DNA of 64,000 bases from Lachnospiraceae bacterium UBA1721 (GTDB lineage Bacteria; Bacillota; Clostridia; Lachnospirales; Lachnospiraceae), in the NCBI GenBank assembly GCA_002317155.1, contig DCIR01000070.1, forward strand, positions 44,421 to 108,420, written 5' to 3'. Below, one piece after another: positions 17,752-26,894 of the stretch. A program made the translations under genes and the position numbers. Below the pieces are notes generated by a model. It had not been told where the DNA came from. It ran no database searches and saw nothing but the letters and a program-made list of their open reading frames with translations. Positions within the stretch are counted from its first letter, which is position 1, and each line of letters starts with the position of its first letter.

Positions 17752-19182
17752 TTATCCAGCACTTGCAAAAACATAGAAGCAAGGCTTAGGTTCGTAGTTC
17801 TCATCAAACAAAAGCGGACATTGCGGGAGGCCCGTTGTATTTCCTCCGCCAAGGTTTGATCTTGATTGCAACCAGGAATAATGATCAACCGTTCCCCAGA
17901 ACGTTATTCCTTCAACGTTCACACCATCTTTGGCGTTTGCGCTACAGATTGCGTAATAAATCATTTTGTATCTCTTTTCCTGTTTCTCATACTCATCGGC
18001 CTTCATTTCTTCACTGCCGTCGTAATCGGAACTGGCACTTATGTCGATCTCGGTAAGCTGTACATTTCCAACAACCGTTGCATACAGTTCGATGGAAGCC
18101 TGTATCGCAGTAAAATCAGGTGAATCCATGCCATAATGTCCTTGCATTCCCATTGCCGTTATTCTTGTTCCGACTCCGGGTTCACCCTCTTCCTCTTTTA
18201 CCGCTCTAAGCAGTTCCAGTATTCCGTTTCGCTTCTGTGTATTACATTCGTTGTAATCGTTGTAATACAGGCCTAATGATTCAGGAGCATATTTATTGGC
18301 ATACTTAAAAGCATTGATTATATACTCATTACTTTGATAAACATGCCACCAGCTGGAATTGCTTCCGTGCCGGTCCTCATCAAGAGATTCATTTGGATTT
18401 TCGTTGTCACTTCGATAAGTATTCGTTGCATCACTTATCGCTTCATTCACCACATCCCATCCGTAAAACAAATCTTTGTACTTGCTGTCCTCGCCTGTGA
18501 AATGTCCAAGCACGGTTGCTATGTACCACTCCAACCTTTTGTCCATTGTGTCTTTATCGACATACGGTTGCGATTTGTCATAATCAACATGGAAAAACCA
18601 CTCAGGTGTCTGCGCATGCCATACAAGAACATGGCCTCTGACCTTTATCTGTCTGTCCGGATTATCATTGTTCCAGTCAAGTATCATATCAAGAATCTTT
18701 TCAGCTCTTGAATAATTCATAACAGGGACGACCATCGTCTCTCCGTTAAACTCAACTGTCTCTGTTCCCGGGCAGTAAGTAGTGCTGTAGTTGAACAGTG
18801 CATCCGGTTTAAGTTCATTACCCAACGTAACTGCATTAAACTGTGTGGTGATTATCTCCCACACTAACGGATCGTCTATTTCGGAACCGGTAACTGCACA
18901 CCCGATAAATCCTCCGAGCTTCTCCCCTACTGCATCTCGCAGTATCGGTTCACCTCTCGCTTCCTCCGTTCCCTCACCCGTCTGATCCGTTTCTTCTATA
19001 TATATAGAAGAATCACTTTCTCCGGGTGGAGATTCAGCATTCGCTTCATTATCGGTTTGAGAATTCTCTATCGCCGTCGGCACCCCAACATCATCGTCAG
19101 TTCCGCATCCAAAGCAGCTTAGGCAACTCGCCGTAACAAGCCCCATTGCTATTAACTTTTTGAACGGTATATTTCTTCCCAT
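17752..19182 (-). CDS. GH10 endo-1,4-beta-xylanase, lipoprotein
   Basis: 476 residues. A signal peptide with lipobox-like SCFGCGTDD (Cys near 26) is followed by an acidic Ser/Glu linker (about 30-80) and a GH10 barrel. Seen: HVLVWHAQTPEWFF (about 190), the acid/base motif WDVVNEAISD (Glu near 245) and the nucleophile motif LTEIDIS (Glu near 378), then ITFWGTVDHYSW. It should hydrolyse internal beta-1,4 bonds of xylan at the cell surface. The ATG has only a weak upstream AGG. It is divergent from the AraC regulator and leads the transport operon on the same strand. Confidence 0.93.
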   Translation of the reverse strand: MGRNIPFKKLIAMGLVTASCLSCFGCGTDDDVGVPTAIENSQTDNEANAESPPGESDSSIYIEETDQTGEGTEEARGEPILRDAVGEKLGGFIGCAVTGSEIDDPLVWEIITTQFNAVTLGNELKPDALFNYSTTYCPGTETVEFNGETMVVPVMNYSRAEKILDMILDWNNDNPDRQIKVRGHVLVWHAQTPEWFFHVDYDKSQPYVDKDTMDKRLEWYIATVLGHFTGEDSKYKDLFYGWDVVNEAISDATNTYRSDNENPNESLDEDRHGSNSSWWHVYQSNEYIINAFKYANKYAPESLGLYYNDYNECNTQKRNGILELLRAVKEEEGEPGVGTRITAMGMQGHYGMDSPDFTAIQASIELYATVVGNVQLTEIDISASSDYDGSEEMKADEYEKQEKRYKMIYYAICSANAKDGVNVEGITFWGTVDHYSWLQSRSNLGGGNTTGLPQCPLLFDENYEPKPCFYVFASAG

Positions 19183-19236
19183 AACGCCTATAATATAATT
19201 TTAAAACCATATGGTATATAAATTTTGTTGGCTAAA

Positions 19237-19303
19237 TACCACAATCGTTACCACAGGTTTACCAAATGGACAAAATTTGTTCACAATTATGCCATTTACC
19301 ACG
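19237..19303. promoter_or_regulatory. Candidate AraC-type operator: TACCACA direct repeats
   Basis: TACCACA, TACCACA and TACCAAA start at 19237, 19249 and 19260, spaced 12 and 11 bases (about one helical turn), with a fourth TACCACG at 19297. AraC-family activators usually bind direct repeats at helical spacing upstream of the target promoter. They lie 55-120 bases before the GH10 start. Confidence 0.45.
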
Positions 19304-19541
19304 TAATTATATTATTTTAGGCGACCTTAATACTAACTAATTTGTGCGATGTACTTCTCAAATTTTGCTTGTAGCCCAAATAAGCCACAAAAACTGATAG
19401 TTTTGTACTATAACTCGTCACATTTTTAGTTATTTTAGCCATAACCCTTTACAGTGAAATGCTCTTTTGGACACAAAAAGCCAAAAATCATCTTATTTAT
19501 ATAACATTGTATAGCATTTTTAGCATTTTTTCACTATTTAA

Positions 19542-19572
19542 ATGACAAAATATGACCAGAATATGCTATAAT
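19542..19572 (+). promoter_or_regulatory. Candidate promoter of the AraC-type regulator gene
   Basis: TATAAT at 19567-19572 is perfect. ATGACA at 19542-19547 is a plausible -35, but the spacing is 19. It lies 121 bases before the start codon. Confidence 0.4.
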
Positions 19573-19693
19573 CATCAAAGTAACACAAGAATGCGCAAAA
19601 AAATATCATTTTTGCACAATCAATTACCACCTCATCTGATAATCGATGTCCATTTTCGTCATTTTATCAGTGAGCATCCCGGAGGCTTCTTCG

Positions 19694-20656
19694 ATGACAA
19701 ATGCTACCGACAGCAACACTAACATCATAAGCACGGCATATGTCGATTATTATTCAAAAAACAAGGATTATACTGGCAAAAGAAACGTTTCCGGCGGTCA
19801 TGAAATGGTGGAATATCACGAGAATACCCATCATCGTCTCTGGCTCAATGAAATGAACGAGAACTATGATGCTCACTGGCATTCAGCTCTCGAGATTATC
19901 CTTCCGTTAGAGAATCATTACACGGCTATTGCGCATGGTGAGACATTTACAGTTCAGCCCGGCGAGATATTAATCATCCCACCCGGAGAGCTTCACGAGC
20001 TTCACGCCCCTTCGACCGGCAAGAGATTCATTTACATAATGAACATCTCTCCTCTTACAAAGCTTAAGGGCTTCGCGCGAATTGCTTCAATCATGTCTCA
20101 TGCACTTTTGATTACAGAATCTACTCATCCGTGCATATATTCAGATGTTTATGATCTGCTCGTTCAGATCAGAAACGAATATTTCAGCGATCATGAGTTT
20201 GCTGAGCTGACAATACAGTCACTGCTTCTCAATCTGTTCGTTAAGCTTGGAGAAAATCATAGTCAGCAAGGCAATATGTTTACCAATGCCAAGCCCAGCA
20301 AGCAGAAGGAATACATTCAGCTGTTTAACGATGCTCTGGAGTATATCGATAATCACTATACCGAAGACATCAGCCTCGACTATATCGCCGGCCAGACAGG
20401 ATTCAGTAAGTTCCACTTCTCCCGTCTGTTCAAGCAGTACACTGGTTATAACTTCAGCGACTACCTCTGCTTCAGACGCATCAAGGAAGCTGAGAAAAAG
20501 CTGGAAAATCCCGACTATTCAATTACCGATGTTGCCATTTCTTCAGGTTTTGCAAGTATTTCAACCTTTAACCGTCTGTTCAAGCAGCAAAAGGGATGCA
20601 CACCCAGCGAATATCGCAAGCAGAACTATCACATCGTCGGTAAACACATAAAATAA
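19694..20656 (+). CDS. AraC-family transcriptional regulator with N-terminal cupin
   Basis: About 320 residues. The N-terminal sugar-sensing cupin has HWHSALEIILPLENH and PGEILIIPPGELHELHAP (about 55-110). The C-terminal double helix-turn-helix contains ISLDYIAGQTGFSKFHFSRL and ISSGFASISTFNRLFKQQKG, ending with the AraC signature. The longest frame begins 16 codons earlier, but ATG 19694 has GGAGG 8 bases upstream. It is divergent from GH10 and probably activates the xylanase/transport operon in response to a xylo-oligosaccharide (inference). Confidence 0.9.
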   Translation: MTNATDSNTNIISTAYVDYYSKNKDYTGKRNVSGGHEMVEYHENTHHRLWLNEMNENYDAHWHSALEIILPLENHYTAIAHGETFTVQPGEILIIPPGELHELHAPSTGKRFIYIMNISPLTKLKGFARIASIMSHALLITESTHPCIYSDVYDLLVQIRNEYFSDHEFAELTIQSLLLNLFVKLGENHSQQGNMFTNAKPSKQKEYIQLFNDALEYIDNHYTEDISLDYIAGQTGFSKFHFSRLFKQYTGYNFSDYLCFRRIKEAEKKLENPDYSITDVAISSGFASISTFNRLFKQQKGCTPSEYRKQNYHIVGKHIK

Positions 20657-20669
20657 TATTCAAAAAGCA

Positions 20670-20709
20670 AAAACGAGCAAAAGAATCGCTTCCTTTGCTC
20701 GTTTTTTAT
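20670..20709 (+). terminator. Intrinsic terminator after the AraC-type gene
   Basis: AAAACGAGCAAA (20670-20681) pairs with TTTGCTCGTTTT (20694-20705), followed by more T. It lies 14 bases after the stop. It also separates the gene from the convergent GH43 gene. Confidence 0.9.
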
Positions 20710-20793
20710 TCGTTTTAATCGTATATTGAGAGTTTTTTGCCTGTCTATTTTAGTTCAAACATATTTTCATCAGACAGTTTACTAATATTCTCA

Positions 20794-22320
20794 TCAAATA
20801 TCATATACAAAGTTTTTGAATACACAGCTTCCGCCGGGCTTTTTCGTAGAATAATATACCAGTCCAAAACGGTTACCTGTAAAGTGATCAAGTCTAAACT
20901 TCATCTGGTGGCTTCCGCCAACCTTAACAAATCTGTCATTCTTGAAATAATAGAAGTCCAGTTTATCCTTCATATCTTCAAAGTTGGCCTTAAGGCAGAA
21001 GGTAACTCTTGAATCATCCAAAGCAATCTTTTCCTCAACTGTGCCCGGCATATAATCAGCAGAGAACATCTTGTCAGGGAAGTCAGCCTCTTTGCGAACT
21101 ATCTTAACCAGATAATAGCTTCCAAGCTCCTTAGTGATTCCTATAAAACCATAACAGCTTTGAAGTGCACATATTCCAGAAAAATCACCCTCATTAATTC
21201 CGGCAGCATCGATTGTAACCTCAGCCTCACACTTAGGCCAGAACATTCTCTGTGTCAGGCAGTTGCGTGCATGAGTAAGGTTTGCGCATACCTTACCGGT
21301 AGTAATTTCCAATCCGCCTTCAGGCAAAAGCTTCCATCTGTCATTATCCGGCTGATGATTCCACTGCCACTGAAGTGCCAGCTGCTTTTCCTTGGGCAAT
21401 CCCTCGATAGGAAGGAATTTATCCGATGTATACAGAGGCTCGTATCTGTATCCGGGTCTGCTTCCATATGTCTCAAATCTATCAGGGATCTTACCATCTG
21501 TTCCAAATACAGGGAAATCATCCTTCCATGTAACAGGTACAAGAACCGGTATTCTTCCTACAGCACCCATATCTCTGAAAAGAACTGCAAACCATTTACC
21601 ATTTGGAGTATCAACAACACCACCTTGGGCAACACCCTGTCCGCAATATCCACCATCAGTAGAAAGGACCTCTCCTCCTGTAAATTCTCCCTCAAGAGAG
21701 TCCGCTCTAAAGCAGCATTCGGTTCTCATTCCGCCCTTAGGCCAGTGTATTGTGAACAGATAATAATAATTGCCTATCTTGTAAAGATGTGAGCCCTCAT
21801 GGCCAAGCATCGCATAATCTCTGTCATCAACTATCAGAGTTCTGTTCAGTCCGCCCTCCCTGGGTCCTGTCAGCTCCTCGTTAAGCTCAATAAGCTTAAT
21901 CTCGAAGTTACCATACGCAAGATATGCCTTACCGTTATCAAACAAAAGCGAGCAATCGTGATAATATCCTTCTATCTCACTCTTCTCCCACTCTCCGCAA
22001 GGATCGGTAGCCTTGAACAGGTATGTTTTCTGTGCGCTGTGGCTTACAAAAACAACATAGAAAACACCTTCGTGATATCTGATTGAAGCAGCCCACATTC
22101 CACCTGCGTACTCGGTTCTCTCCTGATCCATTCTCTCAGCAGGAGAATCATCGAGCTTATCATAAATATATCCTGCAATCTCCCAATTACGAAGGTCGTA
22201 TGATCTGAGCAGCGCTCCACCCGGCATAAAATGCATTGTGGTGCTCACCATATAGTACGTATCTTCTACGCGTATTACATCCGGATCGGGATAATCCATT
22301 TTGGTAAGTGGATTAATCAT
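20794..22320 (-). CDS. GH43 beta-xylosidase-like enzyme with C-terminal beta-sandwich
   Basis: 508 residues, no signal peptide, so cytoplasmic. Five-bladed GH43 propeller (about 1-300): base Asp in KMDYPDPDVIR (Asp12), pKa-modulating Asp in GYYHDCSLLFDNGKAYLAYG, and acid Glu in LGHEGSHLYKIGNYYYLF. The C-terminal beta-sandwich (about 310-508) is like that of beta-xylosidases, which use it to shape the subsite. It should release xylose or arabinose from imported oligosaccharides. GAGG is 6 bases before the ATG. It is the last gene of the minus-strand xylan cluster. Confidence 0.9.
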   Translation of the reverse strand: MINPLTKMDYPDPDVIRVEDTYYMVSTTMHFMPGGALLRSYDLRNWEIAGYIYDKLDDSPAERMDQERTEYAGGMWAASIRYHEGVFYVVFVSHSAQKTYLFKATDPCGEWEKSEIEGYYHDCSLLFDNGKAYLAYGNFEIKLIELNEELTGPREGGLNRTLIVDDRDYAMLGHEGSHLYKIGNYYYLFTIHWPKGGMRTECCFRADSLEGEFTGGEVLSTDGGYCGQGVAQGGVVDTPNGKWFAVLFRDMGAVGRIPVLVPVTWKDDFPVFGTDGKIPDRFETYGSRPGYRYEPLYTSDKFLPIEGLPKEKQLALQWQWNHQPDNDRWKLLPEGGLEITTGKVCANLTHARNCLTQRMFWPKCEAEVTIDAAGINEGDFSGICALQSCYGFIGITKELGSYYLVKIVRKEADFPDKMFSADYMPGTVEEKIALDDSRVTFCLKANFEDMKDKLDFYYFKNDRFVKVGGSHQMKFRLDHFTGNRFGLVYYSTKKPGGSCVFKNFVYDI

Positions 22321-22360
22321 CTCTTTCCTCTTCCTCTCTATCTCTATTCACTAGCAGGCA

Positions 22361-22391
22361 ATTGGAAGTCGCATATTCAGTGACTTCCAAT
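22361..22391 (-). other. Intercistronic hairpin between esterase and GH43 genes
   Basis: ATTGGAAGTC (22361-22370) pairs with GACTTCCAAT (22382-22391), loop 11 bases. No U-tract follows on the minus strand. Likely an mRNA-processing or stability element, not a terminator. Confidence 0.65.
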
Positions 22392-22415
22392 CGCTCATCA
22401 AATAATTCCAAGTAC

Positions 22416-24143
22416 TTACTCTACAATTCCAAAGCCAAGAATTGTAAATCTCTTGCCAAGATCTGCCTCAGGTATTCTAACCTCAACTTCATGCTCCTTA
22501 TTCTCCTCACCTCTGAAAACAATAAGTGCATTGCAGTGAGTCCATCCTACAACATGAGGATCGATGCTGATCTTTTTCTCACCATCTGCATATACATCTG
22601 CAGTACCTACTTCAATCGAAGCAGAGTCCATATACACAATCATGAGTGCGCTGCACTTGATTGTTGCCTTAAATACAGGAGCATCGCCCTTGCCGGCATA
22701 CATCCAGTTGTCCTTGAACTCAGGAGTGCCGCCAAGATCGAGATTTCTCTCAACAGCCTGAAGCATAGTATCGGTCTCTGTAAAGCTTCCGATATTAACA
22801 TTGCTGATCGCTGCGCACTTATCAATATCATCTCTTCCGTAGAACTTGATATTCTCAAATTCCTTACCCTTAGGCGCATCAATCTCGGTAATATCCAAAT
22901 CTTCGCCAAGGGGTAGCTCATCAGCCTTCTTCATCATGCTGATAATTCCGTCAGCCATGATAGAATGACCTACATTGGTGGGATGGAAGCAATCATAGAA
23001 GAACTGACTCTTTGTGAGCACAGCGCCCTCTGCCTCGCTGACATAGAACTGTTCTACAACAGATCTTCTGGCGCTGACCATAGGAAGCTTATAGCTCTCA
23101 CCTACGCAGCAGAGTCTCTCCTCAAGGTTCCAGTCATTTGCAAAAACAGCATACTCAAGGATAACCGCAGGCTTGCCGGGTCCATTGTAAATCTTTCTGA
23201 TCAATGAATCGTAGCACTCACCCTTAGTCTCATCACCTTCATCGTTAACCGCGAACTCCACCACAACAATATCAGGTGTTATCTTACCATTGTCAAGTAC
23301 ATCTCTCTCATATCTCACAAGGCCAAGCTGTGAAGGTGTTCCACCAACACCGGCCTTTACATACTTAATATTTTCATCTGTGCCCTTACCGCAAAGTTCG
23401 CAGAATCCCTTGAAGGTCTTATATGCATAGCACTCAGTATTAATCGGCACAGCTCCCGCACCCTGTGTGATAGAACCGCCGATAAAGCATACATATACTT
23501 CCTCGCCGCTTCTTGCCTTCTCGATAGCCTTCTTAACACGATAAGTATTTCCAAGCTGAATCAATGACTTTTCAATGATAGCCTTGTATGCAGGTCCGTT
23601 AATATCGATTTCCTTATCTTCCTGCTGCTCAGGCGCATCATATCCATCATTAAGATAAAATGCTACAGTTACATTTGCAGGAATTCCGGGTTCAGGGAAT
23701 TCAAAGCGAATCTGTCCGGGACAGTTGTCATCCTCAGACCACTCATAATCTTCAAGATTAAGAACATATTCCATTCCATCTGAAGAAATCTCAGTGTAAA
23801 GAGTTGTTCCCGATACATAGGGATCGGTATGACCGTACATCTGGAATGCAAATCCTACGGTAACAGGATCTCCGGTCTTCTTAACTGATACACCGATGCT
23901 GTGAACCATCTTTCTGAAGGTATCTACCTTGCCAAGATTATTAAGCATCTCCTCATCGGTAATATTTCCGACAACGCCTGCACTGCTCTGAAGTCTTCCG
24001 TCACTTTCATAGATAAAAGTAACTCCTCTTCCGTCGGGCTGGGGCGATCCGCTTACCGCCTTATTTCTCATAATATAAAAGAAAGGTCTCTTCTTTGTAG
24101 GATCCTTAGGTGCTGCAGGTCCACTCTTAAACATCACTGCCAT
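22416..24143 (-). CDS. SGNH/GDSL-family carbohydrate esterase (probable acetyl-xylan oligosaccharide esterase)
   Basis: 575 residues, no signal peptide. An N-terminal beta-rich domain (about 1-200) precedes the SGNH core: block I VCFIGGSITQGAGA (about 218-232, Ser in GGSIT), block III FAVNDEGDE (about 298) and block V DCFHPTNVGHSIMAD (His near 390, Asp three residues earlier). A C-terminal beta-rich region follows (about 440-575). It should remove acetyl groups from imported xylo-oligosaccharides before GH8 and GH43 act. AAGGAG precedes the ATG. It is 15 bases after the GH8 gene. Substrate inferred from neighbours. Confidence 0.82.
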   Translation of the reverse strand: MAVMFKSGPAAPKDPTKKRPFFYIMRNKAVSGSPQPDGRGVTFIYESDGRLQSSAGVVGNITDEEMLNNLGKVDTFRKMVHSIGVSVKKTGDPVTVGFAFQMYGHTDPYVSGTTLYTEISSDGMEYVLNLEDYEWSEDDNCPGQIRFEFPEPGIPANVTVAFYLNDGYDAPEQQEDKEIDINGPAYKAIIEKSLIQLGNTYRVKKAIEKARSGEEVYVCFIGGSITQGAGAVPINTECYAYKTFKGFCELCGKGTDENIKYVKAGVGGTPSQLGLVRYERDVLDNGKITPDIVVVEFAVNDEGDETKGECYDSLIRKIYNGPGKPAVILEYAVFANDWNLEERLCCVGESYKLPMVSARRSVVEQFYVSEAEGAVLTKSQFFYDCFHPTNVGHSIMADGIISMMKKADELPLGEDLDITEIDAPKGKEFENIKFYGRDDIDKCAAISNVNIGSFTETDTMLQAVERNLDLGGTPEFKDNWMYAGKGDAPVFKATIKCSALMIVYMDSASIEVGTADVYADGEKKISIDPHVVGWTHCNALIVFRGEENKEHEVEVRIPEADLGKRFTILGFGIVE

Positions 24144-24158
24144 AATTTTCTCCTTCCA

Positions 24159-25280
24159 TTACCAAATTCTGTAATTGCCGCTGAGTGCAAGATATGCAAA
24201 CATATACAGGCAATTATCATAATATCTTCTATCTCCGGTTCTCAAAGGGGTATCAAAAAACTTCTTAACCCACTCAACTGCAATATCGTCCAAATCAGAA
24301 GCAAGTACCGACTGCGCTACAGTTGCGGTAATTGCCACGGGATGACGTGCTGTTTCTTCAGCCACAGTTCCATCAATCTCATAGATGTGATATGAATCAT
24401 TTCTCATATCCTCCAAAAGAGCTCTCTGGATATTTTTAGCTGCAACGCACTGTCCCTCGTCCTTACCAAACCACAGATAATCGAGTCCAATGTTGGCTAC
24501 GGTTCTGTATGAATCGCTGAAAAACCAGTTATGTCTCTCTTTTGCCCAGTCAAGCGGTCTGTTCATAGGCGAACCGTCAAACTCTGCATATTCAGAACTG
24601 AATCCTGTCACAGGATGACAAGCCTTTATAAGATACTCACGGCTGATTTTCGCTGCATCCTTCCAGAATTCCTTATCCTTCTCATTACCCCACTCTGCCC
24701 ACAACTCATAGAAGTGAGGAAGATGATACGACGGATCAGAATAATCAGAACCTGCAACAAACAGTACAAGCTTGTTATCTCTGTTAAACATAGGCTTGCC
24801 CTCACGTCCGTTTTCTCCTTTGTGAAGAACTGCCTCCAAAATCTTTTTCGCTTCTGCGGAATAATTATAGATTCCCTCTCCGTCTCCGAAGCGATGTGAT
24901 GCAAAAAGCAAAGCCATGATAAAGAACTCTTCTCCGTCAGGGGCTGCTCCGTATGCATTCTTGGTTCCGTCAGGCTTGCACGACCATGCAAAATAACCTT
25001 CGTTTTTACCTTCCTCAAGATACATATTTGTCTTTGCCCACTTCCAGATTTTGTCGAACTCTTCCTTCATTCCGAGCTGAACACATATCATCATTCCGTA
25101 TGACATGCCCTCTGTTCTAGCGTCATAATTACCGGTATCCTCAAGATATGCCATATCGCCCGATTCATGATAAAAAGAATCTTCTCCGAAGAAAAACTGC
25201 TGCTTTATTTCTTCAAGTCTAGCATTGATTTGCTCTTCAGGGATTCCTACTTCAGCAAATACATTTCTTACGTTAGACAT
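24159..25280 (-). CDS. GH8 reducing-end xylose-releasing exo-oligoxylanase (Rex)
   Basis: About 373 residues, no signal peptide. GH8 motifs: YDARTEGMSYGMMI with catalytic Glu58, and AYGAAPDGEEFFIMALLFAS with Asp115. The (alpha/alpha)6 repeats continue to the C-terminus. Size and cytoplasmic location fit Rex enzymes, which cut xylose from the reducing end of oligosaccharides. The computed start is GTG; ATG 25278-25280 is preferred with GAGG 5 bases upstream. It acts with the SGNH esterase and GH43 enzymes. Confidence 0.9.
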   Translation of the reverse strand: MSNVRNVFAEVGIPEEQINARLEEIKQQFFFGEDSFYHESGDMAYLEDTGNYDARTEGMSYGMMICVQLGMKEEFDKIWKWAKTNMYLEEGKNEGYFAWSCKPDGTKNAYGAAPDGEEFFIMALLFASHRFGDGEGIYNYSAEAKKILEAVLHKGENGREGKPMFNRDNKLVLFVAGSDYSDPSYHLPHFYELWAEWGNEKDKEFWKDAAKISREYLIKACHPVTGFSSEYAEFDGSPMNRPLDWAKERHNWFFSDSYRTVANIGLDYLWFGKDEGQCVAAKNIQRALLEDMRNDSYHIYEIDGTVAEETARHPVAITATVAQSVLASDLDDIAVEWVKKFFDTPLRTGDRRYYDNCLYMFAYLALSGNYRIW

Positions 25281-25371
25281 CTCCACCTCGCTGTTATTAT
25301 CCTTCTAAAACAATATCCCAATAATCCTTTTCGTTGATAGATACTTCTGCATCTTAATCAGTTACGACTTA

Positions 25372-26766
25372 TTACTCAAAAATAATCTTTCCGAGCTGGG
25401 CGTCCCCACCGCCCTTATAGGTAAGATACAAAGCATGTACTCCATCAGGAATATTAACGTCTGACCATCCGGTCACCCAAACATTTGAATTCTCTCCCTT
25501 GATAGTTCCGAGCACCTCACCATCCCAGGCAGTCTTAATCTCAAACTCTCCGTTGAAATATGCTCTGGTGGTAATTCCTATTCTCTTAACACCCTTAAAA
25601 TCAAAATACTTAAAACCAATAGTGGTTGAATTTACAATATGAGCAATATGTCCGGGAATCTCGTCTCCGTCTCTTCCCTCCTGCTCAATCTTAGGATAAC
25701 CTGCGCCTACATAAAGACTGGGCTTATCAGTGAACATATGGCAAGCAATATATGCAGGATATTCTCCCTCTGCCTTAAGTGCGCCTCCGTTAAGTCCGCA
25801 TGAAGTAATCTCAACCTGAGGAATACTTCCGTCAGCCATCACCTTAATCTTTTCTGCGCAGCCCTGTCTTGAATACCATGTTCCGTTGGTCTGACGATGA
25901 TAGAAAATATACCAGTCATCACCGATCTGAACTATACTTCCGTGATTGTTTCCACCATAGGCTGCAGGCATTGTCGCAGGCTTATATGTATCAATTCCTA
26001 TATCAGCGTTACTTACGATTACACCGCCGTAAGTAAACTTACCCATCAGATCCTTTGATGTAGCATAGCAAAGCTCATGCATAACCTCTGATGAATAAAC
26101 AAGATAATATGTATCTCCAATCTTTCTAATAGAAGAAGCCTCGAAAAATGCATGTCCCTCAAAGCCTGTTCCTTCAGAATAGCAGCTTCCGGGAGCCACA
26201 AGAGTAGGTCCCTCGAGAATAGTAATCATATCCTCTGCAAGCATAACAACCTTAGAGCCTGTACGAGACTTATCTCCTCTGCCGCAGAATCCTGAGTAGA
26301 GGTATGTTTTTCCTCCCTCAGTGATAACGCCGGGATCAAACTGAGGTTCATCACCCTCCTTCTCACCAAGGCGGGTTCCATCCGCATACTGAACATATCC
26401 ATAGAACTCATATTTTCCGGCAGGAGTATCACATACAGCAACACTCATAACGCCGACTTTATCCAAATTGTAATAGAGGTAATAACGACCATCAGGACCA
26501 ACGGTAACATCCGGTGCGTAGAGGCACATATGTCCGTCAGTATTAAGCGGATCTGCGTTTCTGGGATAGATAACTCCCTCGTATCTCCAATCGCCCAAAT
26601 CATCTATAGGTGCTGACCAGCATACATAATCACCCATGCAAAATACATAGCCGTTAAAAAAATCATGAGATCCGTATATATAGACTCTGTCGCCAAATAC
26701 ATAAGGCTCTCCGTCAGGAACGTACTCCCAAGAAGGAAGATATGGATTTAAGGCCTGCTTCATCAT
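25372..26766 (-). CDS. GH43-family arabinofuranosidase/xylosidase with C-terminal CBM6-like domain
   Basis: 464 residues, no signal peptide. Propeller motifs: NPYLPSWEYVPDGEPYVFGD (base Asp), MCLYAPDVTVGPDGRYYLYY (second Asp), and EGHAFFEASSIRKIGDTYYL (acid Glu). The last 120 residues are a beta-sandwich (FDFKGVKRIGITTRAYFNGE, VHALYLTYKGGGDAQLGKI) resembling CBM6. It likely removes arabinose from arabinoxylan fragments. The start is ATG 26764-26766, with GAGG 7 bases upstream, not the longest frame. A full terminator lies only 27 bases upstream, so its transcription is unusual. Confidence 0.85.
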   Translation of the reverse strand: MMKQALNPYLPSWEYVPDGEPYVFGDRVYIYGSHDFFNGYVFCMGDYVCWSAPIDDLGDWRYEGVIYPRNADPLNTDGHMCLYAPDVTVGPDGRYYLYYNLDKVGVMSVAVCDTPAGKYEFYGYVQYADGTRLGEKEGDEPQFDPGVITEGGKTYLYSGFCGRGDKSRTGSKVVMLAEDMITILEGPTLVAPGSCYSEGTGFEGHAFFEASSIRKIGDTYYLVYSSEVMHELCYATSKDLMGKFTYGGVIVSNADIGIDTYKPATMPAAYGGNNHGSIVQIGDDWYIFYHRQTNGTWYSRQGCAEKIKVMADGSIPQVEITSCGLNGGALKAEGEYPAYIACHMFTDKPSLYVGAGYPKIEQEGRDGDEIPGHIAHIVNSTTIGFKYFDFKGVKRIGITTRAYFNGEFEIKTAWDGEVLGTIKGENSNVWVTGWSDVNIPDGVHALYLTYKGGGDAQLGKIIFE

Positions 26767-26792
26767 AGTTTTACCTCTCGATTTAAAATAAA

Positions 26793-26828
26793 AAACTGAT
26801 TGCATAAGATCCCTTATACAATCAGTTT
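26793..26828 (-). terminator. Terminator/attenuator after uxuB
   Basis: AAACTGATTG (26793-26802) pairs with CAATCAGTTT (26819-26828), with an inner ATAAG/CTTAT stem. On the minus strand it ends in TTTTTATTTT. It is 67 bases past the uxuB stop and ends just before the GH43 ribosome-binding site. Confidence 0.85.
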
Positions 26829-26894
26829 ACTATTTACAAATTATTTTACTTGCCAAGTCTTGTGTGCTTATAACCACATATTGCGCGGATAAAC

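Larger units (their letters stand above)
19183..19693. promoter_or_regulatory. Divergent control region between GH10 and the AraC-type gene
   Basis: This 511-base AT-rich gap has no convincing gene. It contains four TACCA-type direct repeats (TACC starts 19237, 19249, 19260, 19297), the palindrome ACCATATGGT (19206-19215) next to the GH10 start, and a candidate AraC-gene promoter (19542-19572). A GH10 promoter could not be fixed. Confidence 0.6.

Noticed and set aside
18334..18711. 125-codon plus-strand frame inside the GH10 gene
   Set aside because: It is antisense to a clear catalytic domain and carries no motif.
19206..19215. ACCATATGGT palindrome as a regulator site
   Set aside because: Only 10 bp; such palindromes occur by chance in AT-rich DNA.
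22362..22916. 184-codon plus-strand frame antisense to the SGNH esterase gene
   Set aside because: It lies across a certain gene and shows no start signal.
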